Shown piece by piece: positions 44,801 to 52,791 of a DNA stretch of 64,000 nt. A program made the position numbers and the translations under genes. The notes below the pieces were generated by a model that was not told the origin of the DNA, searched no databases, and was given only the letters and a program-made list of their open reading frames with translations. Source of the DNA: CAZNPL01 sp964574815 (GTDB taxonomy: Bacteria > Planctomycetota > Phycisphaerae > UBA1845); NCBI GenBank assembly GCA_964574815.1, contig CAZNPL010000008.1, forward strand, positions 1-64,000, read 5' to 3'. How positions within the stretch are numbered: position 1 is the stretch's first letter; every line of letters begins with the position of its first letter.

Positions 44801-45190
44801 GACCACTGGCCGCATTTGCATGCCGCGCGTGAAGGCATTGACGTGCACTTCTTGGCTCAGCGGGCGACCTGCTGCGTCGAATCGCCGGGCGAAAACGCCG
44901 TACGTGCCGGATTCCTGGCGGCGGCTCTGCCAGGTCACCACGAATTCGCCGGCCAAGTCGTGGTCGAACGCCACCGCGTCCTGGCTGCTGTTCGTGCACG
45001 TGTTGGCCTGAACGTCGATTCCGTGGAGCGTGCGCCTGCCGACGAGAACCGTGTCGCGATCCGGCGCCGTCGTCCCTTGGCGCTGGATCTGCGTGTCAGG
45101 CGATGGTTTGGCATCTGGCGCGCAGGCCGTCGCGACTACCAGAAGGCAGGCGACCAAGCACTGGAAATGGCGGCACCGCCTGTCCAGCAT
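41858..45190 (-). CDS. large secreted lipoprotein with C-terminal dockerin type I
   Basis: A 1110-residue protein starting at ATG 45190. A signal ends in lipobox 'LVVATAC'. The N-terminal half holds repeated beta-propeller-like blades of about 60 residues ('GEFVVTWQSRRQESGTYGVFARRFDAAGRPLS...', 'GGEVWFAWES', 'GGGFVVVWARST'). The middle region contains 'HLAVGPDHIVLIVNGKIAFLTKDG'. An Ig/sorting-type domain precedes the C-terminus, which has two dockerin type I repeats: 'DINQDGQVSPLDLIQYRLF' and 'DINRDGTIVPLDLLRFRQL'. Dockerins bind cohesins; no cohesin is in the window. A cell-surface or particle-binding role is inferred; no enzyme domain was recognised. Confidence 0.82.
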   Translation of the reverse strand: MLDRRCRHFQCLVACLLVVATACAPDAKPSPDTQIQRQGTTAPDRDTVLVGRRTLHGIDVQANTCTNSSQDAVAFDHDLAGEFVVTWQSRRQESGTYGVFARRFDAAGRPLSQEVHVNAFTRGMQMRPVVALGPGGEVWFAWESFGQDGDQGAIIARNFAADLQTATGETLVNAVMAGHQSEPTLVATPDGGAIVAWSSTRDGEPTRIFARRLAPDAQPLGPPVRVDTGDEEHDRVPAVALTGGGGFVVVWARSTLEGDPVAIMGRGFDSEGSPIGGPVTISQPDGNAHIEPTLAGNGAGQFLVGWMTYLNDEAHYVMHVRPLDAEGGPAGPVRRIYGGDRRPATGLNVALRADGHYLAAWSVYGSGANGTDLFAQRFDPDGQPDGEAFQATRTVEGSQHLNQAAGAKRVAYLDDGRMAFAWSGFSGGDDRRAANITLWCHWNDREQLVSRSPVVAADRLLQPIDEAAAPYIPPTYDPDRIAEDRATAMAAVASESVEFGFLGLTATGWEPPDPHLAVGPDHIVLIVNGKIAFLTKDGTLTFQDQLEDSFGFWGELGTTGFVFDPEVIYDPHSERFMAMANERTDPTGGTNGDSMLLFAVSDDSDPNGLWHKYRFAVSPLVAPERAGGIDSPNIGVDADIVYLSADVAASGHVFLMLNKAEILGGGVVTPSELVVPLSEEQPNLQSFGLPVMHDDAPVYYMIEAIKYSSEARKVRIHALSDPLNKPAIETIDVATAPYRRPEQPPQRGTTTRLFVFDTRFWSCVFRNGSLWATHHITRAGGSPDDRVIQRWYQFDLNDWPIAPGAVPEVAQWGEIDPGGTTRTFFGAINVDENDNMGMVFSQSSPTDYIAIGRTGRLASDPPGTTRPIVTVMASTQAQTSNRWGDYGGIVVDPADDVTFWYHHEFRTSNWRTWVGTFSHADTEPPEIVAADPFDGYIDPRAESSDGIALDMGIDRLTLTFSERVVAPGGAPLDASAFAVSVTGGINPRIRGVSTSANPTVEILLRQPIPVQQLTTIEAEVEDLSGNTATCSVTYGFLPADINQDGQVSPLDLIQYRLFLSGVEEPSHGTVGLYLDINRDGTIVPLDLLRFRQLQAGTGPATKAWAGETLP

Positions 45191-45518
45191 CCGATAAGCT
45201 CTCAACGTCACTAACTCAAGTGCCTCAACTCGACCGGCCTCGATTGACCAGCCAACCGCCCGGATGACTCGTCCCCCGGAATCATAATGATCGGCGTTCA
45301 AGCGGGACAACGCGCACGCGGTTTCTGCTGTTCTTGTGCCACCGGTCGGCAAGGCCGCTTATCAATGCCCGGGAGAATCCCGAGATCCCCAAGCGGCGAT
45401 TTCACCCCAAGTTTGCCGCCTGTAATATTAGTATATCATCCCCCGGTGGGGCCGATCGAGACGCACGGCGACGTACGCTCACTTTAGGTTCCCGGTATAT
45501 GGGTAAGATGCCGCGTTC
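45191..45518. other. divergent promoter region
   Basis: 328 bp between the leftward dockerin lipoprotein and the rightward glycosyltransferase. An AT-rich block at 45421-45440 ('taatattagtatatc') upstream of the glycosyltransferase may be its -10 region, but no matching -35 at normal spacing is clear. Confidence 0.4.
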
Positions 45519-47294
45519 ATGACTCAGCCAGAGCAGAATCAAGGGCAGCCTGGACGCCGAGACGTGCCGTGGTTGATGTGTATTGGCGGACTGGCGCTTC
45601 TGCTCCGATTATTCCACCTGACCCAAATCGAGGGGTTAGTCTCCTTTTACCACCTCATGGGCGATGCAAATGCGTACGACGCCTGGGGACAGCGGATCGC
45701 CGGAGGCCAATGGTGGGGGCCGGAAACATTTTATCAGGCTCCGCTGTATCCGTACTTCCTCGGCCTTGTCTACAGCCTCTTCGGGCACGACGTGTGGCTG
45801 GTAGGCGTGATCCAGTGCGTACTGGGCGCTACAAGCTGTGTTGTGCTGGCTGTGGCCGGGGCCAAGTTTTTCAGCCGACGAGCGGGTCTGCTCGCCGGAT
45901 TCCTCGTTGCCATCTACCCTCCGGCCATCTTCTTCGACGGGATCATTCAGAAGACTTCCTTCGGGCTTTTCCTTTTCGCCGTATTCCTGCTCCTGCTGGC
46001 GTTCGCCATACGAGGCAGCAGCCGGCTCTGGTTCCCTGTGGGGCTGGCGCTCGGTCTGACGGCCCTGACACGGGAGAACGCACTGGCACTCGCGCCGGTT
46101 ATGGCGCTCTGGTTGCTGTTAAGGGGACGATTTCGGTCGGCGGTGGCTGCAGAGCCCGGAAGCCAGGCGACGAGCAGCACGGTCTTGAAACCGCATATCC
46201 GGGGGCTTTCAGTGCTGCTGTTCGGATGTGGCCTGCTGGTCGCGTTGTCGCCGGCCATGATTCACAACTACGTTGTCGGCGGCGAGCTCACATTCACGAC
46301 GTTTCAAATGGGCCCCAATTTCTACATGGGCAACCAGAAGGACGCGGTGGGATTGATCTGCCCGTTGATCCCCGGGCGGGAGACACCGGAGTACGAGCGG
46401 GCTGATGCGACGGCGTTGGCCGAGGCGGCGGTCGGGCGCGAATTGACGCCCCAGGAGGTTTCGAACTTCTGGCTGGGGCAGGCATTGGAGTACATCACTT
46501 CGCAGCCGCTCGACTGGCTGCAACTCCTGGGACGCAAGTGGTGGATGACCTGGAACCGATACGAGATTCCCGACACCGAGAGCTACTACATCCACCGGGA
46601 GCGCTCCTGGGTGCTGGGGGTGCTGGGACGAGTACTTCATTTCGGTGTGCTGTGTCCGCTGGCGGCGGCCGGCGTCGTTCTGACATGGACGAAACGGCGA
46701 TCGCTCATGCCGCTTTACTTGGTTGCGCTAACGGTGGCAGCGGGCGTGACGCTTTTTTATGTTTCGGCCCGATATCGCTTTCCGCTCGTCGCGGTGGCCG
46801 CGCCGTTTGCGGCGGCCGGAATCGTCGAATGGGTGTGGCGGTTTCGTGCAGGAGATCGGAGGCGAGTCGCACTGCCGACGGTTGTGGCGGTGGTCTCCGC
46901 CGTTTGGGTGAACTGGCCGATCAGTCGCGAAAAGGAACTCAACGCCGCGCAATGGGGAAACCTCGGGGCGGCGTGGGCCGCGACCGGCGAGATTGACCGG
47001 GCGCTGCCCTGCTTCCAACGCGCGGTAGGTATGCACCCGGACGCGCCTCGCCTCCGGCAGTTTATGGCCGACGCGTTGTCGTTCGCGGGGCGATACGAAG
47101 AGGCTATCGGGCATTACCGTGCCTTGCTCGCCCTGGATCCGACTTGGCCGAACGCACACTTCAACCTCGGTTTCGCCCTCGAGCGCGTCGGCCGTTACGA
47201 CGAAGCGTTGCGCAGCTACCGCCTCGCGCTGTTGCTCGACCCGCACGACGTTCCAGCCGCACGCGCCATCGAACGCCTGAGTGGCCATAAGTGA
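45519..47294 (+). CDS. GT39-like membrane glycosyltransferase with C-terminal TPR
   Basis: A 591-residue protein with about ten membrane helices. The first loop, 'GDANAYDAWGQRIAGGQWWGPETFYQAPLYPYFLGLVY', has the acidic residue and aromatic run of ArnT/PMT (GT39-like) enzymes, which use polyprenyl-phosphate sugars. Residues about 485-585 are two to three TPR units ('AQWGNLGAAWAATGEIDRALPCFQRAVGMHP', 'GRYEEAIGHYRALLALDP', 'GRYDEALRSYRLALLLDP'). It resembles TMTC-type protein O-mannosyltransferases in architecture. Substrate and acceptor are unknown. Confidence 0.8.
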   Translation: MTQPEQNQGQPGRRDVPWLMCIGGLALLLRLFHLTQIEGLVSFYHLMGDANAYDAWGQRIAGGQWWGPETFYQAPLYPYFLGLVYSLFGHDVWLVGVIQCVLGATSCVVLAVAGAKFFSRRAGLLAGFLVAIYPPAIFFDGIIQKTSFGLFLFAVFLLLLAFAIRGSSRLWFPVGLALGLTALTRENALALAPVMALWLLLRGRFRSAVAAEPGSQATSSTVLKPHIRGLSVLLFGCGLLVALSPAMIHNYVVGGELTFTTFQMGPNFYMGNQKDAVGLICPLIPGRETPEYERADATALAEAAVGRELTPQEVSNFWLGQALEYITSQPLDWLQLLGRKWWMTWNRYEIPDTESYYIHRERSWVLGVLGRVLHFGVLCPLAAAGVVLTWTKRRSLMPLYLVALTVAAGVTLFYVSARYRFPLVAVAAPFAAAGIVEWVWRFRAGDRRRVALPTVVAVVSAVWVNWPISREKELNAAQWGNLGAAWAATGEIDRALPCFQRAVGMHPDAPRLRQFMADALSFAGRYEEAIGHYRALLALDPTWPNAHFNLGFALERVGRYDEALRSYRLALLLDPHDVPAARAIERLSGHK

Positions 47295-47525
47295 TCGCCA
47301 CAGGTCGCCGGGCTTTACGATACTTTCTGGTCCTGCTTAGTTTCCTGGACGATGACACGCAAGGTGTAGCGGGTTGATCGGCACCTTGGCGGCCGCGAAG
47401 AGATAGTCTGGCCAATCGGGCGTCCGGATAAATAGCGCCGGCCCTGACTTTCACGTGCGGTGCCGGGGATCGAGCGACTCGGGTTTCGGATTCAGCGAAT
47501 CGTATCTTTCGGCTGGAGGTGAAGT

Positions 47526-48128
47526 ATGAATGGCAGAACGGTTCTGATGTTGGCAGTAGCTGCCGGCGTGGTGGTTCTGACGGCGGGGTGCCCCTTTGCT
47601 CCGCCTGTACCGAGCGGAACGTTCGATAACCTGGAATCGCTCGAGGATGCGGATCAAGACGGATTCAAAGACCTCGCCGGACCGGAGGGAACCGAAGAGG
47701 GCGAAACCATCGCCGTATCGGTGGTGAACGAAATCACCAGGGCCGAGGCTGAAGCGGTTGCCGAGGAGTACTACGGCTCCGACATTCCCGATGCGTTGGC
47801 GGCCATGGCCGACGTCAAAGTGGACTTTTCGATCACGAGGATTTACGAAGACGGTTCCGAGTTCACCGACACCGGCTCCCGCGGACTCGAGACGTTCGAG
47901 GTCAAGGTGGAGGCCCCCTGCCCCGAGACCGTGATTGCTGAGGTTGAAGTGGTGGCCTCGTTCCCGCTGTTGCCTGAGATCGTCGTTCTGCCGCCCCAGG
48001 AGTACGTGCTGGCAACCGACGGGGCGGGCGACCTGACCTTTGCATGCGGTAAGGTAATTGCGGTGACGGCCTCGCTCGACGAGGAGAGCACTTTTCCGGA
48101 AATCGACGTCACGATCGAGGACCAGTAG
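47526..48128 (+). CDS. hypothetical lipoprotein
   Basis: A 200-residue acidic protein starting at ATG 47526 after CTGGAGG. The lipobox is 'LTAGC' (Cys22). The mature part is rich in Glu and Asp and beta-prone ('FSITRIYEDGSEFTDTGSRGLETFEVKVEAPCPETVIAEVEVVASF'). I recognise no domain. It lies between a glycosyltransferase and a zinc-ribbon gene without close linkage. Confidence 0.7.
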   Translation: MNGRTVLMLAVAAGVVVLTAGCPFAPPVPSGTFDNLESLEDADQDGFKDLAGPEGTEEGETIAVSVVNEITRAEAEAVAEEYYGSDIPDALAAMADVKVDFSITRIYEDGSEFTDTGSRGLETFEVKVEAPCPETVIAEVEVVASFPLLPEIVVLPPQEYVLATDGAGDLTFACGKVIAVTASLDEESTFPEIDVTIEDQ

Positions 48129-48228
48129 TCTCCCCCGACTGAAAGACAAGCTGGCGACACGCGATACGCCCGCCGCTCGAATGCTCACGCCGCCGAAGGC
48201 GTTTTCCGTTCTCGGCAGTGGTCCGGCC

Positions 48229-48498
48229 TCACCGAAGGCTGGCCACGATGTTGCCGAAAAGCCACAGCATACTGCCGACGAAGATCACGAGGATGGCCCA
48301 GGCAAGGATCCTGGCCACCTTGCCTTTGCGCGGACGGAACGTAGCCGAAAAGACGTTCATCAGGTCGGCCCCGCAGTGCGGACACTTGTCACCGCAGTCG
48401 GAAAGTTCGCCCTCGCACGCAGGGCACTCGAACCGGAATCGCTGAAGATCAGGCCCCTGCTCCTCCTGCCCGGCGTGCTCTTGTGGTTCCTCGGTCAT
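48229..48498 (-). CDS. zinc-ribbon membrane protein
   Basis: An 89-residue protein. An acidic N-terminus is followed by a four-Cys zinc ribbon 'FECPACEGELSDCGDKCPHCGADL' (C-x2-C and C-x2-C), then one C-terminal membrane helix 'ILAWAILVIFVGSMLWLFGNIVA'. This is a cytoplasm-facing ribbon tethered to the membrane, function unknown; many such small proteins are single-copy accessory factors. Confidence 0.7.
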   Translation of the reverse strand: MTEEPQEHAGQEEQGPDLQRFRFECPACEGELSDCGDKCPHCGADLMNVFSATFRPRKGKVARILAWAILVIFVGSMLWLFGNIVASLR

Positions 48499-48708
48499 CT
48501 CAAATGCCGAACAAGGGCTCTACTCGGTCGAAGGGCGGCTCGTCAAAGCCGCGCGCGAAGTGAGAGATACGTCGGCGCGCGGGGCAGAGCAGAGTTCTCG
48601 GCTCATGGTGCTCGACGCTACGCGTAACTTGAGAGAAATGGGCTTCCATGTGCAAGTCTGCAATCAGCAGTTCTCATCGCGTTGCCGGCCGATTTGAGCG
48701 TAAGATGG

Positions 48709-50253
48709 CTACACCATCGCCGCCGAGAGCTTCTCGTGCAGGTAGCGCCCGAGTCCTTCCTTGGAAATTCGAATCTGGCTGGCATCGTTGCGGTCGCGGA
48801 CAGTGACCGTGCTGTCATCTTTGGTCTGCCCGTCGATGGTGATGCAGAACGGCGTGCCGGCCTCGTCCATCCGGGCGTAACGCTTGCCGATTGACTGCTT
48901 GGCGTCGTACTGGCAGGGGAAAGCCCTTTTGATCTCGCGGTAAATCGGCTCGGCGATCTCAGGCATGCCGTCTTTGGCCACCAGGGGGAAGACGGCCGCC
49001 TTGATCGGCGCCAGCCGCGGGTGAAACTTCATGAACTCCGGACTGGCGCGATCCTCGTCGAAAGAATATGCTTCGGTGATGGCCGCCAGGGCGAAGCGGT
49101 CCACGCCCGCGGAGGGTTCGATGACGTGCGGCACGAAGCGCTCGCGCGTTTCGTCGTCGATGACAGCGTAGGCGTCCTCCTTTCCTTTGGAAAACTTGCC
49201 GTGCTGGGCGAGGTCGTAGCAGCCGCGATGTGCGACGCCCTCAAGCTCTTGAGGCTCGTCAGAAAACGGGAAAAGGTACTCGATGTCGGTGCAGGAGTCG
49301 CTGTAGTGGGCCAGTTCGTTTTCGTCCTGCTCGCGCGGGCGCAGCTTGTCGCTCTTGATCCCCAGCGACTCGTACCATCGCAGGCGCACGTCGCGCCAGA
49401 ACTCGTACCACATACGGGCGGCGTTGGGCTTGCAGAAGAACTCGATCTCCATCTGCTCGAACTCTCGTGAGCGGAAGGTGTAGTTGCGCGGATTGATCTC
49501 GTTGCGGAACGCCTTCCCGATCTGGGCGATGCCGAACGGCACTTTGACGCGGGAAGTGTCCAGAACGTTCTTGAAATTGGCGAAAATGCCCTGGGCGGTC
49601 TCGGGTCGAAGGTACGCGATGCTGCTGGAGTCCTCGAGGGCGCCCACATGGGTCTTGAACATGAGGTTGAAAGCCCGCGGCTCGGTCAGTTGAGCGGCCG
49701 CGTCGCACTCGGGGCATTTGAGCCGGTCGAGGTTGTCAACCATCGCCTCCTGGAAGGGGATGGCCTTGGCGATGAAGTCGCCGCCACCATGCTTCTTAGC
49801 GAGCTTCTTGGCCTTGGATTGGGCGGCCTCGATGGCCTCTCCGGGCGCGTCGGCCTCCACCGAGAGATAATCGAACGGCGGTTCGCCCTCGCTCCTCCGC
49901 AGCGTGACGTGGTAGATCTGGTCAGCGCGGAATCGAGCCTTGCACTTCTTGCAGTCGACCATCGGGTCGCTGAACCCGCTGAGGTGACCGCTGGCCTCCC
50001 ACACGCGCGGGTTCATGATGATGGCGCAGTCAACACCGACCATCTGGTATTCCACGCCGCCCGGGCCGGGAGGCGGCGTTCGGACCATGTCGTTCCACCA
50101 GGCGTCCTTGATGTTGCGCTTGAGTTCGGTGCCGAGGGGACCGTAGTCCCAAAACCCCCCGATGCCGCCGTAGATCTCGCTTGACTGGAAAATGAAACCG
50201 CGTCGCTTGCACAGCGCGACGATCCGCTCCATGTCCTTTCTGCTTTGCGTCAT
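48709..50253 (-). CDS. glyS: glycyl-tRNA synthetase (single-chain, eukaryal/archaeal-type)
   Basis: A 514-residue class II synthetase. Motif 1 region is 'GFIFQSSEIYGGIGGFWDYGPLG'; motif 2 is 'VPFGIAQIGKAFRNEINPRNYTFRSREFEQMEIEFF'; motif 3 is 'GVDRFALAAITEAY'. 'YLRPETAQGIFANFKNVL' is diagnostic of GlyRS. The anticodon-binding domain is at the C-terminus ('LAPIKAAVFPLVAKDGMPEIAEPIYREIK'). This is the alpha2 form, not the GlyQ/GlyS heterotetramer. The start ATG 50253 follows AGGCGACC. Confidence 0.95.
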   Translation of the reverse strand: MTQSRKDMERIVALCKRRGFIFQSSEIYGGIGGFWDYGPLGTELKRNIKDAWWNDMVRTPPPGPGGVEYQMVGVDCAIIMNPRVWEASGHLSGFSDPMVDCKKCKARFRADQIYHVTLRRSEGEPPFDYLSVEADAPGEAIEAAQSKAKKLAKKHGGGDFIAKAIPFQEAMVDNLDRLKCPECDAAAQLTEPRAFNLMFKTHVGALEDSSSIAYLRPETAQGIFANFKNVLDTSRVKVPFGIAQIGKAFRNEINPRNYTFRSREFEQMEIEFFCKPNAARMWYEFWRDVRLRWYESLGIKSDKLRPREQDENELAHYSDSCTDIEYLFPFSDEPQELEGVAHRGCYDLAQHGKFSKGKEDAYAVIDDETRERFVPHVIEPSAGVDRFALAAITEAYSFDEDRASPEFMKFHPRLAPIKAAVFPLVAKDGMPEIAEPIYREIKRAFPCQYDAKQSIGKRYARMDEAGTPFCITIDGQTKDDSTVTVRDRNDASQIRISKEGLGRYLHEKLSAAMV

Positions 50254-51119
50254 AGGTCGCCTCGTTGATTCCGATAATCGAGCCGCGCATGACCGTCCCG
50301 ATCCGCAATCGCAACCGGGGCCTGCGGCTCATTTTCAGGCAGAACGCCGCTTTCTACCACAATCGTCGGCACGCGACAAAGCAGGCTGTTGAGGAGGCTG
50401 CGATCGCGGTAAGTCCCCAATCCCGGCTTCGTATCGGCCGCGGCGCGCTGTGAGGCGGCGCAACGAGCGGTATGTTGTGGCGGCACGGCAGCGACCCGTT
50501 ACGACCGGCGCAAATGGATCGAGCATCAATGTCTCCGGGCAGCGCTGTAAGCCTTTTGCTCGGCTTGACTTACAAACGGTGGCGTCGGCCGACGACCAAC
50601 TGCCGGCCCCGGCCCGACGGTTGCCGGTCATCTGACAGCTTGGGAGTTCGCACGGTCTTTCCGGACGAGGGGAAAGAAGGCGATGTGGCGTCATCGGATC
50701 TATTGGTTTTTCCGCCGTAAGCTCAAGATCGCTCTCTTTACGCTGGTCACATACGCGGCGCTGTGCTGACTCGCGACGCCGTTGCGAGAATGTCATCGTT
50801 GTCCGACCGCGTGACCTTCAGCTCTTTGCACACCTCAGGTACTCGCCGTACTCGGGCTTAGGCCCGCTTCGCGCCGACGCGTCCGCCAGCTGCGGACTTG
50901 CTGAATGCGCAAGCATTGCTCGTCGTGAACATCTGTCCTCTCGTCATGTAACCCGCGCACATCACCATTAAACGTGCGGGCCCAACGCCCGGATACCACT
51001 CGCTTGCGAATCCCTCAAGCCGGCCGCACAATCCTCCGCACGTAACGCGCCACGAACTGGAAGCAAAGGCCAGCGCCCCAGGAGAATCATCGCCAGCCCG
51101 GAATCGCAGGAGGTGTGAA
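50254..51119. other. 866-bp intergenic region, nothing recognised
   Basis: Between divergent glyS and the GH130 gene. Overlapping open frames on both strands are Arg/Ser/Pro-rich and share no sign of coding. No tRNA, T-box leader or repeat could be supported; a T-box near glyS would be expected only in other lineages. Confidence 0.45.
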
Positions 51120-52061
51120 ATGAGCCGACATCAGATTCCCATCGAACGCTACCATGACAATCCCATCCTCGAACCCGAAGACGTTCCCTACCCGGTTGCG
51201 ACGGTCTACAACGCTGGTATGGCCAAACACGACGGCAGGTACGTCATGCTCTTTCGATCCAACCGCCTCAACGGAAGATCCATCATCGGAATCGCCGAAA
51301 GCAAAGACGGCTACGACTTCACGCCCCGGCCTGAGCCGTTCATGGCGCCCGCTACCGACGGTGTCTTCGCCGAATACGAAGAATGGGGCGTCGAGGATCC
51401 GCGCATCTGTTTTCTCGAAGGCCAATACATCATCACCTACAGCGCCTACTCTCGACACGGCGTTCGCATCGCCCTGGCCAAGACGCCCGACTTCCGATCC
51501 CTCGAACGCGTCGCCCTCATCACTCAGGCCGATATGCGCAACGTCGTCATCTTCCCGCAGAAGTTCGACGGCCGATACGTCCGCCTCGATCGCCCCCACA
51601 GCGAGATCAATCCCTGGTCCCTCTGGATCAGCTACTCCCCCGACCTCATCCACTGGGGCGACTCGCGCCTGCTCATCCGCCCGATGCACTACCACTGGGA
51701 CGAGATGAAGGTCGGCCCCGGGGCCACGCCGATCCGCACCGACCGCGGATGGCTCAACATTTTCCACGGGGTGTACCCCACCATGGACGGCTCGGTCTAT
51801 CGCCTCGGCGTCGCCCTGCACGACCTCGCAGACCCGTCCAAGCTTATTGCCGTCGGTGATCGCTGGATTCTTCAGCCAGAGGACCCGTGGGAGCTGACCG
51901 GCTACGTCCACAACGTCGTGTTCACCTGCGGGGCGATCCCCGAGGAGGACGGTACCGTCAAGATCTACTGGGGCGGCGCCGACACGGTCATGTGCGTCGG
52001 AACGGCCCGTATCGACGATTTAGTGGACTACTGCCTCGTCGAAACGCGGCCGCCGTTCTGA
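51120..52061 (+). CDS. GH130 family glycoside phosphorylase (mannoside phosphorylase-like)
   Basis: A 313-residue five-bladed propeller enzyme. It has the GH130 pattern: 'NPILEPEDVPYPVATVYNAGM', 'YVMLFRSN', 'EEWGVEDPRICFLEGQYIITYSAYSRHG' with the catalytic Asp in VEDPR, 'WISYSPDLIHWGDSRLLIRP', and phosphate-site basic residues around 'KVGPGATPIRTDRGWLNIFHGV'. Members reversibly phosphorolyse beta-mannosides; the exact substrate (mannosylglucose, mannobiose or N-glycan mannose) is open. It stands alone. Confidence 0.9.
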   Translation: MSRHQIPIERYHDNPILEPEDVPYPVATVYNAGMAKHDGRYVMLFRSNRLNGRSIIGIAESKDGYDFTPRPEPFMAPATDGVFAEYEEWGVEDPRICFLEGQYIITYSAYSRHGVRIALAKTPDFRSLERVALITQADMRNVVIFPQKFDGRYVRLDRPHSEINPWSLWISYSPDLIHWGDSRLLIRPMHYHWDEMKVGPGATPIRTDRGWLNIFHGVYPTMDGSVYRLGVALHDLADPSKLIAVGDRWILQPEDPWELTGYVHNVVFTCGAIPEEDGTVKIYWGGADTVMCVGTARIDDLVDYCLVETRPPF

Positions 52062-52125
52062 ACAAGCATTCTCGTCCGATGCCCGGGGCCTGAAAAAGGG
52101 CAAGCGAGGCGGTGCGAGAATGTTT

Positions 52126-52154
52126 TTGACAAATATGCGGGCAACGGCGATAAT
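52126..52154 (+). promoter_or_regulatory. sigma-70-type promoter of the paa operon
   Basis: -35 TTGACA (52126-52131), a 17-bp spacer and -10 GATAAT (52149-52154). This is a near-consensus housekeeping promoter directly before the TetR operator. Confidence 0.8.
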
Positions 52155-52161
52155 CCTGTTG

Positions 52162-52177
52162 AAACAAGCGCTTGTTT
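52162..52177. promoter_or_regulatory. TetR-type operator
   Basis: Perfect 16-bp palindrome AAACAAGCGCTTGTTT, 8 bp after the -10 and 10 bp before the TetR start. It overlaps the likely transcription start, so bound regulator would block its own promoter and the following paaABCD genes. Confidence 0.85.
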
Positions 52178-52187
52178 GGGGCCGGAA

Positions 52188-52775
52188 ATGTCGCCGACGA
52201 TCGATTCACGGAAAACGCAGATCCAGCGCGCCGCACAGCGTCTCTTTCGCGAACGCGGCTTTCACGCGACCAGCGTGCGCGATATCGCCGAAGCCGTCGG
52301 CATACAGGGCGGCAGTCTCTACGCCCACGTCACCAGCAAGGATGATTTACTCTGGGAGATCGTCAACCATTCGGCCGACCGATTCTGCGCGGCGCTGGAA
52401 CCGATTGCCGGCTCCGACAAAAGGATTATGCACAAGCTGCGCGAGGCGATCGTGGCCCACGTCCGCGTGATCACCGACGATCTTGACGCCGCGGCGGTTT
52501 ACTCGAATGAGTGGCGCCATCTGTCAAAACCGCGGCGCGAGGCTTTTGCGGCGCGAAGAGACGAATACGAAGTCCTGTTCCGGGAAATGATCCGCCGGGG
52601 AATCCACCAACGTTATCTTGATTCCTCCGACGAGGCCTTCGCGACCCTCTTTGTGCTGTCCGCACTGAACTGGGTTTATCAATGGTATCGGCCCGACGGC
52701 AGACTCACGCCCGAGGACCTCGGCCGGCGGATGGCGGAATACATCTTCAACGGACTCAAACGACGAGCCACCTGA
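52188..52775 (+). CDS. TetR-family transcriptional regulator (probable paa repressor)
   Basis: A 195-residue regulator starting at ATG 52188 behind GGGGCCGGAA. The N-terminal HTH is 'TQIQRAAQRLFRERGFHATSVRDIAEAVGIQGGSLYAHVTSKDDLLWEIV'. The C-terminal ligand domain includes 'MIRRGIHQRYLDSSDEAFATLFVLSALNWVYQWYRPDG'. The first gene of a run with paaABCD (16-bp gap), it sits on a palindromic operator. By analogy with PaaR/FadR-type TetR proteins it probably senses an acyl-CoA such as phenylacetyl-CoA (inference). Confidence 0.9.
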   Translation: MSPTIDSRKTQIQRAAQRLFRERGFHATSVRDIAEAVGIQGGSLYAHVTSKDDLLWEIVNHSADRFCAALEPIAGSDKRIMHKLREAIVAHVRVITDDLDAAAVYSNEWRHLSKPRREAFAARRDEYEVLFREMIRRGIHQRYLDSSDEAFATLFVLSALNWVYQWYRPDGRLTPEDLGRRMAEYIFNGLKRRAT

Positions 52776-52791
52776 AGAACAAGAGGTCCGC

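Noticed and set aside
50335..50796. 153-codon minus-strand ORF in the glyS/GH130 gap
   Set aside because: Arg/Pro-rich, overlapped by frames on the other strand, with no domain or ribosome site.
50254..51119. T-box or tRNA gene near glyS
   Set aside because: No cloverleaf, T-loop (GGTTCGA-like) or T-box consensus could be found by eye.
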